The notes: generated by a model not told the origin, from the sequence alone. Shown: positions 34,113-47,101, numbered from the stretch's first letter. The stretch: 64,000 bases of DNA from Synaphobranchus kaupii (GCA_029718625.1 CM056383.1:68784131-68848130); one strand, 5' to 3'. Program-made: numbers and translations.

Positions 34113-34678
34113 GCTTGCTTGTGTTTTTGTTTTTCTTTCCCGTTGCGTTATATGAAAGATCCTGTTCCACAGTGGTCTCCCCCACTCCCAAGTTTTCTAT
34201 ACAACTCCAGATGGAAGTCCCCCGTCTGCCTGTGACCATAAATTCAGAGTCCGTTTACAGGCTAGCTTAGATTAGAGAATACACATATGTGTGCAACTAT
34301 TATGTGCGTTTCGTCAGTACTTTGGAATTTATGTGGTACCCTGCTGTAGTCCATAAATCCTGAAACGGATCACGCGGCTCAACAATGGGAGTCTCTCTCG
34401 TGCACGTTCCCTCTGTGTGGTAAAGATATGGTTGAGCGTACAGGAGTGGGCTGCTGTCCAAACATCCCCGGGTAAGACGGGAGGTTCGCTTTTTAACTCT
34501 TGCGTAACCGTGAGAAAATTCCAGGCCCCGCAGGATAATTCCCACCATGTGTGTGGAGACCGACCCCCTCAGACCCACTGTGGGGAACGGTGTGCAGAAA
34601 CTAATCAACCCTCCTGCTATTGAATCCACATTCCCATCAGGCTGTGCGTGAACATGACCGGCCTGCTGTAATGGAGTG

Positions 34679-34680
<2 letters not shown>

Positions 34681-34709
<29 letters not shown>
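34681..34709. repeat. (TG)n microsatellite
   Basis: About 14 pure GT units. Non-coding. Confidence 0.9.
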
Positions 34710-34712
<3 letters not shown>

Positions 34713-35523
34713 AAGAAAATGCATGAACTAGGTGTGTGTGAACATAATAAACTCACTAATAAAGAGGCCAGGATAGGGGTTATGTGCGTGCGAAGGTGAT
34801 AATCTACCTGTAATATCCAGGGTGGGCGTGTGTGTTTGCGTTTTGAGTGAGAGAGAGCGTATAGATGATAATCTAACTCTAGTGGGCCCAGGATTGGGTC
34901 GTGTGTATGTGTGTTTAGCTAACTGTACTAGAGGGCCCCGGATTAGGAAAGCTGTGTATGTATGTGTGTCTGTGAATGAAGTGCGCTATTCCTGCTGTTA
35001 TAACCTGCTGTGGGAGTGCCGTATCGTCTCTGCAGGTGAGGCTGTGATCGGAACGACTAGCCAGGATCCCGTCCTTTGTTTTATTTCCAGCTGAAGGCCT
35101 TTCTCTGATCAATACTAACATCTTTAGACGCCGCGCTACACTTCAGTCCTCTCATTGCTTTCTGGGTCATTCCTAACTGCGTTTTGTGTGTGTAATGGTC
35201 ACGGTTGGGGGGGGGTCGCGGTTAGGTTGACCTTTTTATGCCGAATTTAGATGTTGCTCGGATCAATGGCGTCTATGTTGTGTTCTCAAGCGAACGGCTG
35301 AGAAGAGTTGGGTGGGCCGGTATATGCACAGCCGTCGAGGTATTTCCAAGTCAAATTAGCACCCGAACATGACACTGTGATGCAGAATGGATTGAATCGC
35401 GCTAACGTTGTGACCGAAAGCCGTACGCAAAAAGCGAGAAACAGGAGAAAAGCGTCGACACGGTTTTGGAATCGGAGAGCGGGCGAGCTTCCTCGTCTCC
35501 CTGCGAACGAACGGTCCTCGTCT

Positions 35524-35545
35524 CCCCCCCCCCCCCCCCCCCCCC
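35524..35545. repeat. Poly-C tract (22 C)
   Basis: An uninterrupted C run within a locally CpG-containing stretch. Confidence 0.9.
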
Positions 35546-35779
35546 GCCATCAGATACAGGATGTAGGTCTGACGTCGCCTCTGTTTGTTCAGACTTGCAG
35601 CTCTCTCCGCGCTCTGCACAGACTGCTAAGTGATCTTAACTACATATCGTTCAGCTATACAGATAAGAGATCCCCCACAATGCACTGCTCAGTCTCCTTC
35701 TCTGCCTTATTATTCTTCCTCGGTCAACCATTCTTGCCTTATTTATTGGTCTCTGTGCATAGTAAGCTTTTTTTCCATT

Positions 35780-35923
35780 CCTCCTTGGCCTTGGGACGGT
35801 CAGCAGGAGGTTATTTTTGAGGGAAAGCCTCCTTGGCCTTGGGACGGTCAGCAGGAGGTTATTTTTGAGGGAAAGCCTCCTTGGCCTTGGGACGGTCAGC
35901 AGGAGGTTATGTTTGAGGGAAAG
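35780..35923. repeat. 48-bp tandem repeat, three copies
   Basis: The unit starts CCTCCTTGGCCTTGGGACGG and ends GAGGGAAAG. The copies at 35780, 35828 and 35876 differ by one visible base (TATTTT against TATGTT). Because 48 is a multiple of 3 it keeps an open frame (PPWPWDGQQEV... repeated), which looks like a peptide repeat but has no other coding support. Confidence 0.92.
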
Positions 35924-36389
35924 CCTTGTTGACTGATGATTCTGTCCATATTAATTATTGGGAGGCGGGTGGTGGGCACGAGGAGAATTGGGGATCACTC
36001 CAGGCGTTAGTTATTGATAGTGGCTAACACTTGTGAGGGTTTTTTTAGAGCTTTAGCAGTCTGCTAAACCAAGCGGTGTCCTTTTTCCAATGATTCTGTC
36101 CCGTTGGTGTGACAGTTAAAGTCTGACAAAGAAAGTGACTCGTGAATTTGTTTCAGCCGCACTGTTGTTGGATTAATTACCTGATCTTCAAATCTCAAGT
36201 GATTGTATGACTTCTCAGGCCTGGTGTTGGCACTTATAAATAGCCGCGGAATTCTAGTTGCACAGCGTCATAGCTTTATTTTTGCTAACACATTTTTTCG
36301 AGGTGTTTATCTGCTTCTATTTTTTGAGAAACGCCGCTTGACAGCTGGAGCCCAGCCGGGATTTCAACCCATAACCCACAGGGGATTAC

Positions 36390-36565
36390 TTAACCCTCTG
36401 AAGAGCTTGTTCTTTGGAATGTTTTTTTTCCAGTATATTCTAAGTCAGTGTTCTAGAACTCCATTGCATTCAATTGCCAGTGGTGATTGTTACTTCAGCA
36501 TTAGAGTGTTCTGTTAAGAACATTCTAATCACATATTTGTGATCTTACACCTTAAAGGGTTAAGG
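36390..36565 (+). mobile_element. Inverted-repeat element, TTAACCCT family, copy 1
   Basis: It runs from TTAACCCTCTGAAGAGC to CCTTAAAGGGTTAAGG. The interior has AGTCAGTGTTCTAGAACTCC and GTGATTGTTACTTCAGCATT. The same sequence is found inverted at 38486-38648. Confidence 0.75.
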
Positions 36566-37084
36566 TTGTGCACCTCCCACTCTTTGGGGCCACTTCCTGC
36601 TCCTCAGCTGAGGTGACTTACCACCTGCCTGACTCCCCCAGAGCAAGGCAATGTGTTTCCCTTCGTGGAGACCCCTTTTAGACTGCTCATCCTCCAGAGG
36701 GGATTGTGCCCTTTAACCAGAGCCCTGCCTCAGTGATGCCTTCTGCCAAGTCTGTCAAACTGTGGAGGCTGTATGCTGCTCCCACCCATGGGCAAATATA
36801 CCTCAAAAGAAAGTCCTGCAGCGGAGCTGGCAGGTATATTATCACCCAGAGAGAGAGGCTGTACGGTGCGTAGCAGATGGCAGGTAGCAGGCTGTTTGTG
36901 GTAGGAGTGTTTGTTGGGGAGACATCAGTGTACAGACATACCAGTGTACAGAAACCGGGGCTATCTATTCATGCACTGTAGCCTTTTATCTGTTTTTATC
37001 TTATTTCCTTTTATATTGTCTTGTAAATGTTCTATTGTCTTTTATGTCTATTTTTCTTCTATTGCTTTTGTTCTGTATTTTGTT

Positions 37085-37155
37085 TTTTATTGTTGTGAAG
37101 CACTTTGGGCTGCATTTTATGTATGAAAGGTGCTATACAAATAAAGTTTATCATT
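37085..37155 (+). mobile_element. LINE 3' tail
   Basis: It contains GTGAAGCACTTTGGGCTGC and ATGAAAGGTGCTATACAAAT followed by AAAGTTTATCATTAAG, the hallmark end of a widespread fish LINE or LINE-tailed SINE. The T-rich sequence upstream (36970-37085) may belong to it. There is no reading frame. Confidence 0.65.
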
Positions 37156-37666
37156 AAGTTTATTAAGTGGCACGGGTGTTCCAGGCCAAAAATGGAATGG
37201 TGCTGCATGACCCTGTCCCGAAGCGTCCAGGTAGCCATGCAAAGCAACATTAGCCACCCGCTGGTAACAGTCAAGCTCTTTTTTCTCCTGGGTCCCTCGT
37301 GGACCAGAGTCCAGTTCTTCAGGTGGAAGTGGCTCAACCTGACTGCTCTGTCCTTCTCCATTGTCATATTTTCATGCAGACCTGCTGTATCTATAAGCCT
37401 TTTATTTTTCTCCTAATCCTGCCAGAGAATAGGCTTTTGGCTCAGGGAGATATTCAGTTTTTTTTTTTTTTACATATAATTACTGCCAATTGGCTAAAAA
37501 AGCGAATGGGAATTGTAACAACTATCGCCGGTCTTTAATTAGACTTCAGACCAGACATGCGGAGAGTGTAAGAATACTTGACCTTGCCAGTGTGTGGAGG
37601 TTAGTTGCTGGTTGTTGAATGGACAGGTGGGTGTGATTGACAGGTGACTGGTGCGAGAGGTCCGTC

Positions 37667-37685
37667 GGGGGGGGGGGGGGGGGGG
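37667..37685. repeat. Poly-G tract (19 G)
   Basis: An uninterrupted G run just upstream of a moderately CpG-rich stretch (37690-38060). Confidence 0.9.
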
Positions 37686-38485
37686 TCGTGCCTCGTCTCG
37701 GGACTGGGCTCTCAGATCGTCGTTGTTGACTCAAAGGCGTCAGTCTTGGGTGGGGAGGGGGGATACTAATTTTCGCCTCTACATTCTCTCTGCTTTGAAA
37801 GGCTCTTCTCAGCCAAGCTGCCCCCCCCACCACATGCTAACAATGCCGCACTATTTATGAAAGCGGTTTGGAAGAACGACGGAGCGAGGCGAGGAAATGC
37901 TTCGGTGTTCATTTTTCCCCTCCCTCGCTCCTGGGCTCGGGCTGAATGGACGCTGCTGTGCTCTTGCTCCAGCTGAGTTCGCCTCCCGCCACGTTTCTCG
38001 TTCGCCGGACGCCCTGTTCGGAGACGAACCTTGGTCTCGCTGGAATGTGGTTTGCGGTGATCCAGTCCGTGTATGGTCACCACCAGACTCAGCGCTCAAC
38101 TGCTGCTTAGCAATTATGGTAATTAGCTTTGATTCAAAACCTCAAGCATTGTTGGTCAAGACTTCCGAGCAGCATCTCACCCCCATTTCCTGTCTAGGGC
38201 TGCCTCACTTCCTTCTCAGACAGGAAGTGTGATCTGTGATCATTCCCTTGGGGGCATGGCCAAGGCCAGGCAGGGAAGCTTAGGCGGATGCAGGGACATG
38301 GCTGATGGCCCCTCGTGAGAAAGGAAAGTTTGATTGCTGGTTTGAGCGCAGGTGAGCGTATGTGCGTGTGAGGGCTTACTGTGGACTTTGATGTGGGATG
38401 TGGCATTGGAGCCTGAGGATTGAGCTATCCCCATTGTTCCAGGTTAGCGGTCTCCTGTCCGCAGGTGATGTAGTGATCCTATGTC

Positions 38486-38648
38486 ACAGCCCCTTTAAGG
38501 TGTAAGGTTCTTGACTGAACATTCTAATGCTGATGTAACAATCACTACTGGTAACTGAAAGCAATGGAGTTCTAGAACACTGACTTAGAATTTTGGAAAA
38601 AAAAAAAAAAAACATTCCAAAAAAAACTACTCTTCAAAGGGTTTAAAT
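38486..38648 (-). mobile_element. Inverted-repeat element, TTAACCCT family, copy 2 (opposite orientation)
   Basis: The minus strand matches 36390-36565 through AGTGTTCTAGAACTCCATTG and GTGATTGTTACATCAGCATT. An A-run of about 17 replaces the T-run of copy 1. The two copies lie 2.1 kb apart in inverted orientation. Confidence 0.75.
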
Positions 38649-38658
38649 ACGTCTAGAG

Positions 38659-38869
38659 CATAGGTGTCCAGTCTTATCTGAAAAGGGCCGGTGTGGGTGT
38701 CGGTTTTCGGTTTTCGGTTTAGCCCAGCACTACGACACCTGATTCAAGGAATTAACTAATGATGGTCTTCAATCATGACCTTGATGCGTAGAATCAGGTG
38801 TCTTAGTGCTGGGCTAAAACAAAAACCTGCACCCACACCGGTGCTTCTGAATAAGATTGGACACCCCTG
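38659..38869. mobile_element. hAT-type MITE with TAGGTGTCCAGTC ends
   Basis: The ends are CATAGGTGTCCAGTCTTATC and the inverse of AAGATTGGACACCCCTG. It is flanked by gtctagag (38651-38658) and ctctagag (38870-38877), seven of eight matching. The inner arms share CTAGTGCTGGGCTAAA-like sequence and ACACCTGATTC. Confidence 0.82.
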
Positions 38870-40170
38870 CTCTAGAGCAAGCACAGTTAAAAAAATATAT
38901 ATACAAAATAACGATAATAATAAAACACCGCTAGTACAACAAAGTAAAACTGGCCAGTGTGAATTGTGCTCATGGAGAAGGTGTTCAACGGCGCTCTCTA
39001 AAGGATTAGAAGCGTTCTTGAACTGCAACAGCAAGTGCCAGGTCATCTTTTTCAAACTAAATATTTTGATGAACTCTTTAATGGCTGGAGGCCATGCTTC
39101 CTGGTGGTTGTTCCTGCTCTGAAACTGACCTGGTGGAAGTGGGGGGGGGTGTTTCCTTTGAAGAGTGGACAGGGGGTCTGTGGGGTGGGATGGTGGGGTG
39201 GGATGGCGGGGGGGTTGCGGGGTGTGAGTTGTATGCGGTGACACCAGAGCGCCCATGGCGATGCGTGATGTGGTGACCCGTATCCATAGGAAAGTGGGGC
39301 GACTGCCGCTCCGGTTTCCAGCAAAGGGGCCTAGCCCTGGGGGGATCTGGGTAATTGAGTCTAAGGCCCCCTGGCGAAGATGGTGGCTGCAAATGGAGGC
39401 ATAATGGGTGGAACCAAAGGGGGAGAGAGGAGGAGGTGTGGCGAGACGTGTTGGTGAAAACTGAGCGTAGAAAATTGTCTTTTGTGTGGGGGAGTGTTTG
39501 TGAATGAGAGCAAAAAAAAAAAAAAAAAACTGGTTTGCCATGAGTACAACTTTTTTTAGATTCTCTTTTTTTTTTGTTGGTAATTTGTAGAAGTACGGAC
39601 AGTTGTTATTTAGGAGGTGGTACTGTTGTTATTCTCGCAGAATTACGGGTCATATTAAGTTCCAGAAATTCCATTCTTTAACCATTTCCCATTGTTCTTT
39701 CGAGGCGTTTACAAAACCGCAGTGATCGGATATTTTGCATAATGCGAGACTTGATTCCAGGGCTTGCTGTTTGCTGGGACGTTGACCCTGATATGAGTAA
39801 TGTTTCTGGATTGTGTTGCAGTTTAGATCAGCTAACCTCAGGCTCAGGCCTTCAAACCGCCCTACACTGCTCCTTTAAAACAAGCCTCTGCCCCTCTGCA
39901 TGCTGGGAAAAGAGGTCTGGCGTGCTTTCGGTGGCCACGCCCCCCCACCTGACACCTGGGGTTGATGATTTCATGGTTGTATTGTTTCTTTAATTGTCGA
40001 AGCGGTGTTTTCGGCTCCAGGGCTCCCCAGGTCCACCGCCTATGCCTGCGGCAGCAGATAGCTCAATATCCCATCACTCTTTAACGGGAGTCATTGTGTC
40101 CGACAGAGCCATAATAACCTTCTGAGTCTGCACACAGAGCTGCCAGCTCTCTCCCAAACATTCGCTGCCT

Positions 40171-40183
40171 GGGGGGGGGGGGG
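40171..40183. repeat. Poly-G tract (13 G)
   Basis: A G run followed 40 bases later by a second G-rich stretch (40224-40241). Confidence 0.85.
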
Positions 40184-43100
40184 AACTGGAGAACTGCTAG
40201 AGCTCTATCTTCACCTTGCAGTGGGGGGGGTGGGGGGGGCGGGTGAAATTACCTTACGAGATGTTCTCTCTCTCAGTCAAACCTGCTCACTCACCAAGTG
40301 CAGGCCACAAGTATAACAAAATAAGAGATTTATACCATCTCTCTGTGTTTAATTTACTGGTATGAAAAATATGACGGTAGTTTTGTTTACTTTGTTGACA
40401 TTTTTTTTTAGTTTAGAAATTAAAATGCACAAAAGGCCTCTTCAGATTTTCTTTTTCCAGTGCTGAGTAGGTAGACAGATATATAAATAAAACCGGCTGC
40501 TGATTCTATCTACTTCGCTCTAAGGGACAGATTGTCAAGGGCGGGGGTGGGGGGGACCTTATTCTAAATATAGATGTGGAGATTGAGATTAAACGAACTA
40601 AAGACGGAGAGCAATCAAAGATTCCTGCTTTATTCCTGAACTCTCTCAAAGTAGAAGGTGCTGTTTGTGAGCAAATGGGTGGCTGGGCTAGTTTACCATC
40701 CTTGTGTAATGTGTCACACTGAAAGGCTTGTCTCGGGATTGACCCAAGGGTCAGACCCTGTGACACAAGGCCGGTCACAGGGTCCGAACAGATTTGGGAA
40801 AGTTTTGCGGTACAAAGACCTCTGCCTCTGACAATTCCCGTGAACCTCCGGGAGCGTAGAGCCGGCGAGCCGTTGGGAAATGGATGGATAATCCGTCACA
40901 GTTCCTATACACCGTGCCTGCTAAATCAATCGGGTCCTGTGCTGTTCCTCTCAGCCAGAGGCGGTGCTGGTTCTGAAACAGAAGTCCTTCCTCTTAAATA
41001 AGAGGATTGACTACATGCGGCGAGTCATGTGACCGGTATACCCTCGGATACAGCCTATATGGCTTTTCCATTCTCGCAGCGCGTTAGGCCGTTTGAGCCT
41101 TCCGTTACATGCACATAAATCAGTGTATAGTAACCGCTTCAGAAACCTGGGGTTATGTGCTTTGTGAAGGGGGGGTTCGGAGGCCTGCACACCATTTTGG
41201 GATTCGCCATTTTGAAACGGGTCTGTTTCTCATGGTTCTCAACGTTACGTGGCTTATAACCGCTCTCAGATTTCACCTGGCGCTAGTGTGAGAAGGAAGA
41301 AGAATGTAACTCTTGTAGCCATTGGCCCTCTGGCATGTCACGTGGCACACCAGAAGATGATCTTCACCTTTTTATGAGTGGTCAACAGTGCTTGAAGTGC
41401 GGAAAAAAATTAAGTGCCGCTAGGCGCTCAGCAAAACGTAGAATTGCGGTACGGCGTACCGGTCCGTCTCACTGCATGCGCTGGTGGTCAAGAGCTTTAG
41501 AGTGTAATCATAACCTGGAGCTAAGTGGGCTGCTCCATCCCATTCACAGACATCTATACAAGACACTATGTTCAAATGTCTTTGTTACAGATATAAATCC
41601 GTCCTCTATGTACTGTATATTACACACAAACGCCATATAGGTTGCGCACTGCAGTCACAATACAGTGGCTGTAATTGCGTGGTGCCGGACATGTCAATAT
41701 TCTGATTGAAATATATTGGAATAATACTAATTCTAAGCAACTGTTGTCAATCAGTTTAACAAGCGGACTTCGCAGTATGCAAATTCAGTTGTTGTAATTA
41801 TATTTTCCATGGCTACCTGAGTGGATAAAACTTGAGAGGGAATGCAGTCCAATAAGTTTTGCAAAACAATGGCGACCTATGCCCCTTTTTAAAGATTCCC
41901 CTCTTCAAAAATAAATCCTGTACTTCAACGAGATTTAAGTGCTACATTGAGCTTCCTGAACTGCCATTTCTGTTGAAAATGTTGCCGGGACTGAAAATCG
42001 TGTTATTGTAAAACCTGATGGGGTAATCTTTGAGTGCTATTACCTTGGGGTTCAGGGACAGGAACTTAGATGTGTTTTTGTTACCGGGAAAGATCCATCA
42101 CAATTTTATTGCTCCCGTGCGACTGATTCAAGGCAGACGCTTTGCAACATCAGGTGCCGCAAGCAAGGGTTGAGGTAACAAATCAGGCTTAGAGAACAAC
42201 TAGTCCAGATTGAGATTGAGATCCAGATTGAGAATTTGGCCAGATATGAACATCCTTGAATAACAACACACATCCTTAAATAAGTTCAGCATTGAGTCAT
42301 ACTCTCAGTTCAATGTCTCATTCAGTAGATCTGGGTGTTTTTGTACGTCAATGAACATTTTCCTACATCATTGAAAATCGTGTTATTGTGGTTGGACCTT
42401 GATGCCGGGTTGGATGAGGTTAAAAACTGGGACAGCGCCCCCTGTGGCCATGTTGTATGTGTCATTGTCCTGGGCCACTTGGAGTGCAGTTGGAACAGAA
42501 TGTGCCTGTCTCTCCTGCGGCGATTCACAATTGAATTATTGAATTATTTTCCTATTGTAGGTTACTGTTACCGAGACGTGGAATTGGGAAAATCTGTTGG
42601 TGCATTGTTCTTCTCAGCCCCAGTTTTGAAGCTACACATGCGCGCACACACACACGCACACACACGCTGGAGCTTCACAGTCAGAGACAACTGCCGCCCT
42701 GTGGATTGACAGCATTCGCAGTTGTTCGGTAGACAGCTGCCTCCTGGGTAGGGGGGATGTGGTCGGGTCAGGGGGGTGCATTTGGGGGGGTGGCAGGGGT
42801 ACGGTTCCTCAGGGATTGTTCACAAGGGGAAGGGATTTTAGAGGAAGTTTTTTCCACACAGCCATTATTTTACTTTAAGTCCTTCTGTATTCACCCATAT
42901 AAATGCATAAATACATGCTTGCATGTCAATATCTAAGTGTTGCAACCCAGTGTAGCCATTTATCCATACCGCACAGTGAGTGAGTGGACAGCTAGAGGAG
43001 CAAGCAAGGCCTCATACCCAGAAACCCACCGTACTATTCCTGTGCTGCTCTGTACAAACTCATGAGTCGATCCCAAAAGCAGTTGCCTTGGGCAGCAGTT

Positions 43101-43735
43101 TTCATTTTTTTTATTTATTTTTTTTGCCCCTGTCAGACGAATTCTGCGTGTATCACGTAGAGGAAACTTACTGTCAGCACTGGGACTGCGGCTCGTGATT
43201 GACTGGCGAGTCAGCGGCACGTCTCATTTACGTCCCCCCCCCCACCCCCGCCCCTCTCTAGACGATGGGGGCTTGAAGGAGCGGTTGTGTGTGCGGTTGC
43301 CATGGCAGCCGTTTGAAAACTGGGTTAGCGGGCCATTGTTTAGAAAGCGTTTGGGTGTTGTTGGTGGTTTTTTGGAAGTGCGTTCCTCACAGCTTGGGGG
43401 CAGGTAAGTTTTTTTTTTTTTTTTTGGCAGCATTGCAGCTTTAGTAGTACGGCGGGAAGCGATCTAACGGCCACTGCTGCTGCGTGGTTTGAGGCCGTAT
43501 TGGCATAGTGATTTATCTCGGCCCAGTAAAGCGTTCCGCGCGCTTACTCTGCCCAAATGCAGGGTATAAGCGAATTGATTTTCGGCTTTGCTTTTTGAAT
43601 GCGTTTGAATTATTATGTGGGCCTGTGTGAATTTTAAACGGGATTGTTTTTTCTAACAGCCCGGGGAAGCAGAAGTGATTGTGTTTTATTACATTTTTTT
43701 CTTTTCTGTTTTTTTTTTCTTTCTTTCCCCCTCAG

Positions 43736-43818
43736 GGAGTTGTTAAGTCTGCCGTGCGTGTGACCTCCACACTTGTCTGCTGGCCCTGAATTCGGGGGGA
43801 GCGAGAACAAAGCCAAAG
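43736..43818 (+). other. Probable third non-coding 5' UTR exon (83 nt)
   Basis: An excellent pyrimidine tract, TTTCTTTCTTTCCCCCTCAG|G, precedes the exon, and it ends GCCAAAG|GTAAGAGC. It contains no ATG and several stops in each frame. It is separated by a 23-kb intron from the previous exon. Together with the exons at 18304 and 20567 it suggests a long leader, with the first coding exon outside the window. Confidence 0.6.
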
Positions 43819-44504
43819 GTAAGAGCCCAGCCCAGCCCAGGTCACTGATAATACACCCTAATGTAGGCTGCTGTGGACAAGGATCATTACCACAAGTGCT
43901 TCCTTTTGAAAATGGCCTTTTTGTATAAAAAGGTGTTGCCGGTCCTTAAATTAGTCTTCTCCAGTGGTAGCCACTTATTCTGCTGAGGGACGTCTCCAAA
44001 TTACCTCTGGTGACCCTCCCCTCCGCACCCTGATCCTCTCTGCTCTACTGCAGAGTCTCCAGACTTCTGGAGATATTCTTGTTTGCCTCTCCTGTTGCTA
44101 TTCTTTTTACAGACTATTTACGTATGGAAATGGCATCCATTTTGTTTCCCCCCCTTCCCGGGAGATTGTTAAACCAAAATGTTCTCGATCGTGAAGGTGG
44201 GGTGGGGATTGGTTTTAAAGAGCATCAGTTGTGGAAATCAGCAACAAGACTCGAGGATCTTTCATGGTTGTTGTCGGTAGGCCTGGTTTTGGGAGACGTC
44301 CGTGCTCAAGTCAAACCGTGTGGTGATGCACAGCCGCTTGAGATCCGCGTCGCTTGGAGACGCTCTCCTTTTTTTTTTTTGTTGTTTCTGGAATTACAGC
44401 TGTGTGTCTGACTGTGTGCCCTGTTATCACCTCACACGTGTCTCCGACCGCACCGTCATTACCCCCTTAACCCAGCCCAGAGAAACTCCATCTCTTTGGT
44501 AGAG

Positions 44505-44700
44505 CGAGAGACAGGGAGGGAGGAGGAGAGGGAGAGGGAGAGGGAGAGGAAAACAGAAAAAGATGGGGAGAGGAAGAAGAAGAGAGATTGAGGGAGAAGG
44601 AGATGGGCAGAGAGAGAGAGAGATAAAGAGAGAGATAGAGAGAGTGTAAGGTAGAGGGAAATCGAGGGAGGGAGAGGGAGAGAGAGAGATAGAGGGAGAG
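44505..44700. repeat. (GA)n-rich purine tract
   Basis: About 200 bases of AGAG/GGGAGA on the plus strand, a polypurine/polypyrimidine stretch. Low complexity. Confidence 0.9.
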
Positions 44701-45297
44701 TTTGTATTGCGGTCATCCTCGCAGAATCGGCTGGTTTTGCTCTCCCATAATGAGAGGAGACACCAGGGAGCGGCGTTTGGCCCATCTGGACGCCATCCAG
44801 CATGCGTTGCAACTCTCGCTCCTTTTTATTAAGGGTACATTTACGGCATCGATGCTTCGCGATTAAAAGGCTGCGGCGTTTAGTTAGCATGAGAAAGATA
44901 AATATTTTTAAGCGCTCCACATCAGTTAAACTTTAAGGCAGGTCTGGCGCCGCGTTTTAAACGGTCCCCCATTATGGTTTCGCCAGTATACGCGGCACGG
45001 GGCCCGTATGCTCGCGCGGGTACTGTATGTTTGCGGGCCCTGTCAACTGCAACGCGATCCCTCTCAGTTTCACTGAAGGATCGGCTTGGAGACACGCTGG
45101 ACCCCGCCGGCAGTTTGGAAATAAACTCTCACAGTACGGGATGACACCCTGAAAAACGGACGGGGGGAGTGTGTGGGATTTGGAATGCTAGGGCACTGTG
45201 CCAGAGGTAACGGAGTGGCAGCACTGGCGGTGCTAATGGGGCGACACGCTCCAGCCTTCGGCCAGCTGTCGGGGGAGCCGGTTGTCGGGGTGGGGGT

Positions 45298-45311
45298 GGG
45301 GGGGGGGGGGG
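45298..45311. repeat. Poly-G tract (14 G)
   Basis: The G run is preceded by TGGGGGTGGG and followed by TGTGTG. Confidence 0.85.
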
Positions 45312-46673
45312 TGTGTGTACCACGCTGTGCACTGTTTCAGCCTCGGACAGAATTAGCCAGACCGGAAATCTCTTCACTGTAAAACGGATGGTATCTGTAC
45401 AGAAACCTGCAGAGCTTTCTGAGGGCCGTTCGATCTACCGCCGTAGTGGTGATAAAAAGCTGAGGCCGTTAATAGTGTTGTTCTGACTCTTACTCTGGTC
45501 ATAACAGGCCTCCACAGGACATAAAAGTTGTTGTGTAACTCGACCCTGCGTTGGGACAGAGAGATTTTCCGGGCTGCTGTGGTGGGCAGGTAGGAAGCAC
45601 CGGGGGCCGGTTTAGGGGGGTAGGGGGCAGGAAGACCGGTGGGGGACCAGGTGGCGGAAGGAACAGCGTATACACGGGGGGTAAAGCAGGGGCCCGCCGC
45701 TCACCCGCTTTATGACCTGGCAGCGGAGGAGATGGAAGTCCTGTTTGAAACGCTGCCCTGTCTGTTCCCGGCGTAAGATGAGATCCACAGCTGCTGCGGG
45801 AGCCCCTCTCTGATGGTCTCGTGATTTCGCGGTCCCCCCCCCCGCCGGTGTTGCAGGGCTGCCTGGCCCTGTAGCCTGCTCTCCCACCACGCTCGTTGCC
45901 CAGCAGCTGTCCGACACAAACAAAGCATTGTTTCCACTGCTCTAGCGGGCTTTTAGGCCCCGTACTTTGACCTACAGCTCCACTCACCGTTCGCGATGTT
46001 TTGGGATCGTGGAGACGTCGGGGGGGGGGAGAAAACGTGTACAGGAAGTGATGGAATGGGGTCAGGGCCTCTGGGGGATGTAGTGTAATGGATTCTCGCC
46101 TTGTGGCCTCATCCTTCCTCCTCTCTAATATCTCTCTCTCTCCCCACCTCCTTCCTCCTCTCCCCACCTCCTTTCTCCTCACCCTCTTCTGGAACTAGTT
46201 TCTTTATTTTTGTGCGTGTGTGTGTGTGCCTTCAGGCCTTCATGGAGGGAGAAGCAGTCTCTAATGATACCTATGTACAGGCAGGCAGTTCAGACATGCC
46301 CAGGGGCAGGTTTGGTCAAACTGAACTGATTTGTCAGCCTTTAGCAGTGGGCCTCTTGCACACCATTATTTGTGTTGTTATAGCGTTTTTTTTTTTTTTT
46401 TTGGGATGCATTTGTGCATATTCTCCCAAAACCTGGGACTCTGGGCTTGAAAAACCTTAAGGCTTGAGGATAAGAAAATGCTGTTGGCTTTTAAAAAAAA
46501 ATAAAAATACAAAACAAAACTCATCAGGATGATGAAGAACAAGCCAATGGCCTTAGGAGAGGGAGTCTCAGGACAGTCACATGCAAAACCCTCTCAGTGT
46601 TGCCGTCGTGAGCAGATGGGGCTTCACTGCTGAGCCTGCGTCTGAAGCCGTTATAATCGGCTGTGGTTAACTC

Positions 46674-46858
<185 letters not shown>

Positions 46859-47018
46859 ATGCACCTGACTCTTTAGAAGTGGTGAGTAAATAATGCCCCC
46901 TCATTTCCTTAAGTGGGGCTGGACAGATAGCACCAGCCCTGTCTCATATCTCCTGAGTGATTTGCATCATTGTCTGTCTCAAAGCCTGCTACACCCCCTA
47001 CCCTCTCCACAGAACTGT

Positions 47019-47101
47019 GTGTGTGTGAGCCTGTGCGTGCGTGCATGTGTGTGTGTGTGCACTGCGTTTGTGTGTGCGTGCGTGCTGCGTGTGTGTGTGT
47101 A
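47019..47101. repeat. Imperfect (TG)n repeat
   Basis: GT runs interrupted by GCGTGC and CTGCG. Non-coding. Confidence 0.85.

Larger units (their letters stand above)
20614..43735 (+). other. Large intron (23 kb) of the plus-strand gene
   Basis: No further supported coding exon was found. Recognisable mobile elements are few (23812, 24547, 32156, 36390, 37085, 38486, 38659). The rest is unique sequence with minisatellites, TG runs and poly-C/poly-G tracts. The stretches 20770-23800, 26000-30370 and 41000-43600 hold nothing I can name. Confidence 0.45.

Noticed and set aside
33257..34270. Long open frames of 117-261 codons on both strands
   Set aside because: They are translations of (TG)n/(CTGT)n repeats (TH- and CV-rich) and carry no domain or splice logic.
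38756..39541. 261-codon minus-strand open frame
   Set aside because: It runs through a hAT MITE, an A-rich tract and G-rich unique sequence; no known domain, start context or splice sites were found.
45499..46182. 227-codon minus-strand open frame, proline/arginine-rich
   Set aside because: Composition follows local GC and poly-C content; no domain is recognisable, and competing frames of similar length exist on the same strand.
46226..46460. Possible coding exon after GTGTGCCTTCAG starting ...ATGGAGGGAGAAGCAG
   Set aside because: No GT donor follows at a sensible place, and the frame soon runs into a poly-T stretch.
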